64,000 bases of DNA from Streptomyces tropicalis (GTDB lineage: Bacteria > Actinomycetota > Actinomycetes > Streptomycetales > Streptomycetaceae), in NCBI RefSeq assembly GCF_029269835.1, contig NZ_JARJBB010000020.1, forward strand, positions 1 through 64,000, written 5' to 3'. How positions within the stretch are numbered: position 1 is the stretch's first letter; every line of letters starts with the position of its first letter. The translations under genes were made by a program, and so were the position numbers. Shown in pieces: positions 58,909 to 64,000 of this stretch. The notes beneath the pieces are model-generated. The model was not told the origin of the DNA, did not search any database, and worked only from the letters and a program-made list of their open reading frames with translations.

Positions 58909-60018
58909 TCACGCGGACACCGGGGTGCCCGCCCCGCGCGCCTCCGCCATCCGCTGCTCGGCGATCCGGTCGGCCGCCGCGGCCGGCGGAATCCCGTCCT
59001 CCTTCGCACGCGCGAAGATGGCCAGCGTGGTGTCGAAGATCTTCGCGGCCTTCGCCCGGCACCGGTCGAAGTCGAAGCCGTGCAGCTCGTCGGCGACCTG
59101 GATGACTCCGCCGGCGTTCACCACGTAGTCCGGCGCGTAGAGGATCCCGCGGTCGGCGAGGTCCTTCTCCACGCCCGGGTGGGCGAGCTGGTTGTTGGCC
59201 GCGCCGCAGACCACCGTGGCGGTCAGCACCGGCACGCTGTCGTCGTTCAGGGCGCCGCCGAGCGCGCAGGGGGCGTAGATGTCGAGCCCCTCGGTCCGGA
59301 TCAGCGTCTCGGTGTCGGCGGCCACCGCGACGGACGGGTGCTCGGCCACGATGCGCGCCACGGCCTCCTCGCGCACGTCCGTGACCACGACCCGGGCGCC
59401 CTCGTCCAGCAGGTGCCGCACGAGGTGGTGCCCGACCTTGCCGACGCCGGCGACGCCGACCGTGCGGCCGCGCAGCGCGGGGTCGCCCCACAGGTGCTGG
59501 GCCGAGGCGCGCATGCCCTGGTAGACGCCGAAGGCGGTGAGCACGGAGGAGTCGCCCGCGCCGCCGTTCTCGGGGGAGCGCCCGGTGGTCCAGCGGCAGG
59601 TGCGGGCCACCACGTCCATGTCGGCCACGTAGGTGCCGACGTCGCACGCGGTCACGTACCGGCCGCCGAGGGAGGCGACCATCCGCCCGTAGGCGAGCAG
59701 CAGTTCCTCGGTCTTGTCCCGCTCCGGGTCCCCGATGATCACGGCCTTGCCGCCGCCGTGGTCGAGTCCGGCCATGGCGTTCTTGTAGGACATGCCGCGC
59801 GCGAGGTTCAGCGCGTCGGCGACGGCCTCCGCCTCGGTCGCGTACGGGTAGAAGCGGGTGCCGCCGAGCGCGGGGCCGAGGGCGGTGGAGTGGAGCGCGA
59901 TCACGGCCCTGAGGCCGGTGGCGCGGTCCTGGCAGAGCACGACTTGCTCATGGCCGCCCTGCTCCGAGTGGAACAGGGTGTGCAGTACATCAGCAGGTGC
60001 GCCGGTTACGTCGGTCAC
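58909..60018 (-). CDS. vdh: Valine (branched-chain amino acid) dehydrogenase
   Basis: The 369-aa protein is a Glu/Leu/Phe/Val dehydrogenase: catalytic Lys in D-H-G-G-G-K-A-V-I, NAD site V-G-V-A-G-V-G-K-V-G-H, and N-A-G-G-V-I-Q-V-A. In streptomycetes this enzyme deaminates valine, leucine and isoleucine and feeds polyketide precursors. GTG 60018 has AGGAG 8 nt upstream. It is divergent from the next gene. Confidence 0.93.
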   Translation of the reverse strand: MTDVTGAPADVLHTLFHSEQGGHEQVVLCQDRATGLRAVIALHSTALGPALGGTRFYPYATEAEAVADALNLARGMSYKNAMAGLDHGGGKAVIIGDPERDKTEELLLAYGRMVASLGGRYVTACDVGTYVADMDVVARTCRWTTGRSPENGGAGDSSVLTAFGVYQGMRASAQHLWGDPALRGRTVGVAGVGKVGHHLVRHLLDEGARVVVTDVREEAVARIVAEHPSVAVAADTETLIRTEGLDIYAPCALGGALNDDSVPVLTATVVCGAANNQLAHPGVEKDLADRGILYAPDYVVNAGGVIQVADELHGFDFDRCRAKAAKIFDTTLAIFARAKEDGIPPAAAADRIAEQRMAEARGAGTPVSA

Positions 60019-60250
60019 GGTGGTGACTCCTGGGTAAGTAGCGGCGGGTGGGGCGGGGCCCCCGTGCGGGTGGCGGGGGTCGTGGCATGAGGGTAGAGCC
60101 TGATCCGGCCACGGTGGGTGAGGTGGTCGGGATCACCCTCCCTCTGAGTATGTTCCCGCTCGGACGTGGGACGATTTGCAGTGTTTCGCCGTCCGGTCCG
60201 GCGGGGGCCGCGGCGGGTTTCGGGTCTGGTCCGATGGGGAGGGAGCAGGC

Positions 60251-61102
60251 GTGCCCAAGGTGTCCTCGGTGGTCGTCCCCTACGCGACGTACCTGCGCGT
60301 GTACGAGCCGCTGGCCGCCTTCCCCGAGCCGGAGCGCAGTCACTGGGCCCGCTACGCGCGCCGCCCCGAGCGCCCCTCCTACCAGGACGAGCTGCGCCGC
60401 TCGCTGGCCGATCTGCTGCCCACCCCGCCGGTGCCGGTGCCGGTGCACGAGAGCCCGGACGCCTTCGTCCTCGACGTCGACGGCGTGGTCTGCGTCTGTC
60501 CGTGGCGCACCCGGCTGCGCGGCTGGCAGGCGCTGGACGAGCCGACCGGGGAGCTTCCCCCGGTGGTCCTGGACGCGGTGCTGCCGCCGGTGGTGCGCCG
60601 CCAGGCCGCCCAGGACTACGAGCGCTGGCTGGCCGGGAACCCGGACGCCCGGCCCTGGATCCGCACCGCGACCTGGCAGGTCCCGCTGAACTGGTTCGTG
60701 CTGGTCTCCGACGAGGAGCGGGAGTACGTGAAGGGCAGCGGGGACTCCGGGGACGAGACGCCGGTCCTGCGGTACCGGACGCCGATGGTGCAGGCCCGGC
60801 GGCGGGTGGCGCGGGCGCTTCGGACGCTCAAGGACACCGTGGACGAGGGGCCGCTGATCGACGGACTGGTGGACGTCGGGCGATGGCTGGAGGAATTCCA
60901 TCCCCGCTCGCTGGTCGAACTCGACTACGGCGGCCTGGTGCACGTGCTGCCGGCGGGGGAGCTGGAGGGCGATCACTCGGCGGCGGACGTGGCCGAGGGG
61001 ATCGAGGCGCTGCGGCGGGGCGACGGCGCCGCCGCGGGCGAGGCCTACGCCCGGCTGGTGGAGCGGTGGCGGTCGGTGGGCGACCGCCGGGCGGCCAACT
61101 GA
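60251..61102 (+). CDS. Conserved hypothetical protein beside bldC
   Basis: The 283-aa protein starts V-P-K-V-S-S-V-V-V-P-Y-A-T-Y. It has several Trp-containing stretches (P-W-I-R-T-A-T-W-Q-V-P-L-N-W-F-V-L-V) and an Arg-rich helical middle (Q-A-R-R-R-V-A-R-A-L-R). No signal peptide or TM segment. GTG 60251 has GGGAG 5 nt upstream; the frame upstream lacks coding character. The family is not recognised beyond streptomycete conservation. Confidence 0.75.
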   Translation: MPKVSSVVVPYATYLRVYEPLAAFPEPERSHWARYARRPERPSYQDELRRSLADLLPTPPVPVPVHESPDAFVLDVDGVVCVCPWRTRLRGWQALDEPTGELPPVVLDAVLPPVVRRQAAQDYERWLAGNPDARPWIRTATWQVPLNWFVLVSDEEREYVKGSGDSGDETPVLRYRTPMVQARRRVARALRTLKDTVDEGPLIDGLVDVGRWLEEFHPRSLVELDYGGLVHVLPAGELEGDHSAADVAEGIEALRRGDGAAAGEAYARLVERWRSVGDRRAAN

Positions 61103-61637
61103 CGACCCGGGCGACGTGACCTGCGTCACGGACCAAGTGGCCCCGCACAGCGTACGGTCAGGGGCATTTCGGGAAGTTGACGGGACGTAGGTCCCGATCC
61201 GGGCTTATGTCCCCCAAGGGTGACGGACGGCACTTACCCGGCCCTTGCGCCGCTTGCCCCTCCTCATGCCAAAATAGGACAAGGAGCCCGGGGAGGGCTC
61301 TGCTCGTCCACATATGCTCCCTCGTGGGCGGAAATCTCAGCATTGCACGCTTTGGGGGGTCTGGTGACTCCTGATCGTCCTGTGACTGATCGTCACAGTG
61401 ACGTGACTGTCCGCTATGGCATGGTCCATCGGCTTCCGTCGCTGATGAACACCTGGGAGGGCAATTCCATCGGTTTGGCCGACGCGGCTGGACAGATGGT
61501 GTAGTTGTAGTGCCGAGGACAAGCCGTTCGTCCTATAACCGACTCGACTCGCGTCCGCCATTTCGGGCAACGCGGGTCAAGGTGCAGAATTTAGAGGAAA
61601 GAACCGAGAAGGTTCGGTTCTCCCGAGGAGGCCGCTC
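61103..61637. promoter_or_regulatory. Long bldC upstream region
   Basis: The 535-bp region holds a Crp-type site GTGACCTGCGTCAC (61116-61129), a cluster of GTGAC/GTCAC words (61364-61407), a possible 46-codon gene, and a TATAAC box (61534-61539) about 100 nt before bldC. GC content is below the window average. The TATAAC has no good -35. Confidence 0.5.
61364..61504 (+). CDS. Possible 46-aa leader-type protein upstream of bldC
   Basis: GTG 61364, 7 nt after GGGGGG, opens a frame whose second half (M-V-H-R-L-P-S-L-M-N-T-W-E-G-N-S-I-G-L-A) looks protein-like. The first codons end in T unusually often for this genome, which argues against normal coding, so this is tentative. If real, it could be an upstream regulatory ORF for bldC. 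Confidence 0.3.
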   Translation: MTPDRPVTDRHSDVTVRYGMVHRLPSLMNTWEGNSIGLADAAGQMV

Positions 61638-61844
61638 ATGACCGCTCGCACCCCTGATGCCGAGCCGCTGCTGACCCCGGCTGAGGTCGCCACCATGTTC
61701 CGCGTCGACCCCAAGACGGTCACGCGCTGGGCGAAGGCCGGCAAGCTCACGTCGATCCGCACGCTCGGCGGGCACCGCCGCTACCGCGAGGCCGAGGTCC
61801 GCGCACTGCTCGCGGGCATCCCGCAGCAGCGCAGCGAGGCCTGA
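61638..61844 (+). CDS. bldC: BldC, MerR-like developmental regulator
   Basis: The 68-aa protein is a free-standing MerR-type winged helix: L-L-T-P-A-E-V-A-T-M-F-R-V-D-P-K-T-V-T-R, then W-A-K-A-G-K-L and G-G-H-R-R-Y-R-E-A-E-V. It lacks the effector domain of MerR proteins, as BldC does. BldC holds back sporulation by binding direct repeats cooperatively. ATG 61638 has GAGGAGG upstream. A strong terminator follows. Confidence 0.97.
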   Translation: MTARTPDAEPLLTPAEVATMFRVDPKTVTRWAKAGKLTSIRTLGGHRRYREAEVRALLAGIPQQRSEA

Positions 61845-61992
61845 CAACTCCATAACCGGGTCGCCCGGCTGGTCCCCCAAACCCGCCGAAGCGCCCCGAC
61901 CCTCAGCTCCAAGCGACGCGGGTCCTGCCCCAACAGGCCCCACGCCCACGCCGATCAGAGCTCCGCAGGCAAGTGAACAAGGGTGCGTCGTC

Positions 61993-62026
61993 GATCGCGC
62001 TGGACTCCGCCGGGTCCAGCGCGATC
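61993..62026 (+). terminator. Intrinsic bldC terminator
   Basis: GATCGCGCTGGAC (61993-62005) pairs perfectly with 62014-62026 around an 8-nt loop and is followed by TTTTT (62027-62031), the clearest rho-independent terminator in the window. Confidence 0.95.
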
Positions 62027-62079
62027 TTTTTGTGCGCAGGGTGGCGGCGGGCGGCGGGCGGCGGGCGGCGGCGCGGTGA

Positions 62080-62260
62080 GCGGGCTTGTCGGAGTCTGGG
62101 GAGGGCTGTCGGATCCGTTGCGGAGGCGCTCGGATGCCAGTGCAATTGCACATATTAAATTGACCCGTTGTAGGGCGGGAGTAAGTACCGCAGTTTCAAA
62201 AAGTCATGCGGTGACACCCGTCACATGCTGTTCTCCTTGTTGCGCCCGGCGCGCGTGCGC
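62080..62260 (+). promoter_or_regulatory. AT-rich promoter-like island between convergent genes
   Basis: Between the bldC terminator and the convergent DUF6274 gene lies a low-GC patch with a perfect palindrome GTGCAATTGCAC (62140-62151), CATATTAAATTGACC just after it, and a Crp-type site GTGACACCCGTCAC (62211-62224). No annotated gene lies downstream on either strand in a position to use it. It may drive a noncoding RNA. Confidence 0.5.
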
Positions 62261-62317
62261 TAATGGAAGCGCGCGTTCCACCGCCCCACGGCGCAGCGGG
62301 AGTTCGGGTCGTGGAGG

Positions 62318-62521
62318 TCATGCCGGGGACGGCGTCTCGTCCTCGGCCGGCAGCTCCGGCGCCTCCGTCTCCCAGTCCGTCTCCGACGGGGCGCCGTCCA
62401 TCGCCAGGCGCAGCAGGCGGTGGCAGACCGGGCAGTGGCGGGTGACGTGGCGGTACGACGAGGCGGCCGCGAGGTGCGCCCTGAGCAGTGCCCGTGTCTT
62501 GTGCGTGGCCGGTCCCCCCAT
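62318..62521 (-). CDS. DUF6274-like small zinc-ribbon protein
   Basis: The 67-aa protein starts M-G-G-P-A-T-H-K-T-R-A-L-L-R-A-H-L. It has a core H-C-P-V-C-H-R-L-L-R-L-A-M with a C-x2-C pair and flanking His that could bind zinc, and an acidic tail. GGAGGGGG lies 4 nt before ATG 62521. The family name is from memory; function unknown. Confidence 0.75.
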   Translation of the reverse strand: MGGPATHKTRALLRAHLAAASSYRHVTRHCPVCHRLLRLAMDGAPSETDWETEAPELPAEDETPSPA

Positions 62522-62833
62522 ACGCCCCCTCCGGCGGGCCGTACGCGAGCAGGCCCTGGTCCCTGGGTACCGGCGGAGGGTGCCCTCGTCAAGACGGCGC
62601 GAGGGCCGCGGGTGCGGAGCGGCCCGCTCCGCACCGGCCGGCGGGCCGTCGGGGCCGCGTCGGGGCCCTGGGCGGCCGCGTCGGGCCGTCCGGGCTTCCG
62701 GGCGGCCCTGCGGGTCCGTCCCGGGCTCCGCGGAGCCGTCGGGCGCCCGGGCGGGGTCCGCCGCGGACACGGGGCGCCGGCCGATCGGCCGGTCGGGGTA
62801 CGGGAGTCGGGCGGGCGGCGTCGCCCGGGCATG

Positions 62834-62871
62834 AAGAAGGCCCGCGTCCGTTTCCGGATGCGGGCCTTCTT
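62834..62871 (-). terminator. tRNA-Asp terminator
   Basis: AAGAAGGCCCGC (62834-62845) and its complement (62860-62871) pair, extended by an inner TCCG/CGGA stem. It lies 7 nt 3' of the tRNA. Confidence 0.85.
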
Positions 62872-62877
62872 CCGATG

Positions 62878-62952
62878 CGGTCCTGACGGGATTTGAACCC
62901 GCGGCCTCCACCTTGACAGGGTGGCGAGCACTCCAAACTGCTCCACAGGACC
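62878..62952 (-). tRNA. tRNA-Asp(GTC)
   Basis: Acceptor GGTCCTG/CAGGACC, anticodon stem CCACC/GGTGG with loop CTGTCAA (anticodon GTC), T arm GCGGGTTCAAATCCCGT, discriminator G. CCA not encoded. Confidence 0.96.
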
Positions 62953-63044
62953 AGGTTTCGCTGCGCTTCTCTGCGTTGCGCTGCGAGAAGGACTGTACAG
63001 GACGGCGAGCCGCCTGGTCGAACTCACTCAGGGTGCCGGCGGCG

Positions 63045-64000
63045 TCACGGTGCGGCGGCGTCGATCGCCTTCACGATCCGCTTGTCGGAGACCGGGTACG
63101 CCGTGCCGAGCGCGTGGGCGAAGTAGCTCACCCGGAGCTCCTCGATCATCCAGCGGATGTCCCGCACCGGGGCCGGCACCGGACGGCCCTGGGGGAGCTG
63201 TTCGAGCAGCCAGGCGTACTCGTCCTGCATCTCGCGGACCTTCTCCATCCGCGTGGTGTCCCGCTGCACGTTCGTCGGCATCTGCTGGAGCCGGCGGTCC
63301 GCGGCGATCAGGTAGCGCATCAGGTCCGGCAGCCGGCGCAGGCCCGTCGCCGTCACGAAACCCGGCTTCACGAGCGCGTCCAGCTGCGCCCGTACGTCCG
63401 CCAGGTTGCGCAGCAGCACGGTGCTGCGCACGCCCTTCAGACGGCGCTCGCATGCCTGCCAGGCGGCCAGCACCTGCTGCACCTGCCCGACGGTCCGCAC
63501 GGTCACGTCGACGATCTCCGCGCGCACCTTGTCGTACAGCGTGCGGTACGACGCCTCGTCCCAGACCGGGCCCCCCAGGTCCGCTATCAGCCGGTCCGCC
63601 GCGGCCGTGGCGCAGTCGTCGAACAGCGCCTGCATCGACCCGTGCGGGTTCGCCGACAGGGCCAGCTTCTGCTGGTTGGTGAGCTTCTGGGATGCGAACT
63701 TCGCCGGGTTGACCGGGATGTTGCGCAGGATCAGCCGGCGGGTGCCCCGCCACATCGCCTCGGCCTGCTCGGCCTCGGTGTCGAAGAGGCGTACGGAGAC
63801 CGTGTCGCCGTCGTCGACCAGCGCCGGGTACGCCTTCACCGGCTGGCCGGCCCGGCGGGTCTCGAAGACGCGCGGCAGCGGGCCGATGGTCCAGTCGGTC
63901 AGTCCGGACCGCTCCAGGGACTCGCCGCCCTGCCGCACCGCGCTGGCGGCCGCGGCCTGGGAGAGGGCCATGCGGGCCTTCGGCTTCAGCTGGAGCCGCA
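63045..64000 (-). CDS. hrpA: HrpA-type ATP-dependent RNA helicase, C-terminal part
   Basis: About 318 residues are visible before the frame leaves the right edge. They match the C-terminal DUF3418 region of HrpA: F-E-T-R-R-A-G-Q-P-V-K-A-Y-P-A-L-V-D near residue 40 of the visible part, R-R-L-I-L-R-N-I-P-V, and the end I-R-W-M-I-E-E-L-R-V-S-Y-F-A-H-A-L-G-T-A (quoted only in part). The DEAH helicase core lies outside the window. HrpA rescues collided ribosomes or acts on structured RNA in other bacteria. Confidence 0.88.
   Translation of the reverse strand, partial: RLQLKPKARMALSQAAAASAVRQGGESLERSGLTDWTIGPLPRVFETRRAGQPVKAYPALVDDGDTVSVRLFDTEAEQAEAMWRGTRRLILRNIPVNPAKFASQKLTNQQKLALSANPHGSMQALFDDCATAAADRLIADLGGPVWDEASYRTLYDKVRAEIVDVTVRTVGQVQQVLAAWQACERRLKGVRSTVLLRNLADVRAQLDALVKPGFVTATGLRRLPDLMRYLIAADRRLQQMPTNVQRDTTRMEKVREMQDEYAWLLEQLPQGRPVPAPVRDIRWMIEELRVSYFAHALGTAYPVSDKRIVKAIDAAAP

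Overview
The window is high-GC actinobacterial DNA and almost certainly comes from a Streptomyces chromosome. The evidence is a BldC developmental regulator, an Lsr2-type nucleoid protein, two SigB/F/G-type sigma factors, mycothiol-era families (maleylpyruvate isomerase-like), a DUF3073 protein and a PurSQL-type FGAM synthase. From memory, the gene order from about 18 kb to the right end matches the S. coelicolor SCO4034-SCO4092 neighbourhood (sigN, sigF, tadA, upp, dnaX, purD, purC, lsrL, purSQL, purF, purM, vdh, bldC, hrpA). No database search was possible.

Left end (1-3.4 kb) is a worn accessory junction. It holds the tail of a DUF11 repeat surface protein with an exact 372-nt period, a 3' fragment of a tRNA-Ser gene (minus strand), a 3' fragment of a tRNA-Arg(ACG) gene (plus strand), a frameshifted IS5-type transposase scrap, a truncated aquaporin-type channel start, and an intact divergent arsR/arsM arsenic pair. 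The two tRNA 3' fragments look like attachment-site remnants of integrative elements.

3.8-17.5 kb: DUF2797 protein, amidohydrolase, then a four-gene operon (OmpR-type regulator, histidine kinase, GT2-GtrA fusion, GT39 transferase) likely to act on cell-surface glycans. Next come a TetR regulator, a PPOX-family flavin/F420 protein, and a MarR/DHA2-transporter/YceI group in which transporter and YceI protein both carry carboxypeptidase-regulatory-like beta domains.

17.7-34.8 kb: small membrane protein, sigN/sigF-type pair, tRNA-Ser(CGA), tadA and partner, upp, a LytR_C protein, a ParB/Srx-like small protein, HerA-like ATPase, DUF308 membrane protein, HhH-GPD glycosylase, cupin, SDR, CopC-CopD copper protein, DUF2637 membrane protein and small hypotheticals.

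34.8-36.1 kb holds the most unexpected item: a complete, intact rpoA (RNA polymerase alpha) standing alone, without rpsK/rpsD or rplQ, divergent from a conserved 73-aa UvrD-Tudor/CarD-like protein. It lies far from the expected ribosomal-protein operon, so it is probably a second, duplicated rpoA.

36.4-64 kb: tRNA-Ser(GGA), SRP RNA, dnaX, then de novo purine genes purD, purC, purSQL, purF and purM dispersed among other genes. These include a degenerate M48-like protein, a dimethylformamidase-like protein, an ABC transporter with its own two-component system, two tRNA-Gly(GCC), tRNA-Gly(TCC), lsrL, valine dehydrogenase, bldC, a DUF6274 protein, tRNA-Asp and the 3' part of hrpA. Many genes here have a TANNNT -10 box 6-8 nt before the start codon, which predicts leaderless transcripts. 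No CRISPR array, complete insertion sequence, phage, riboswitch or biosynthetic cluster was seen.
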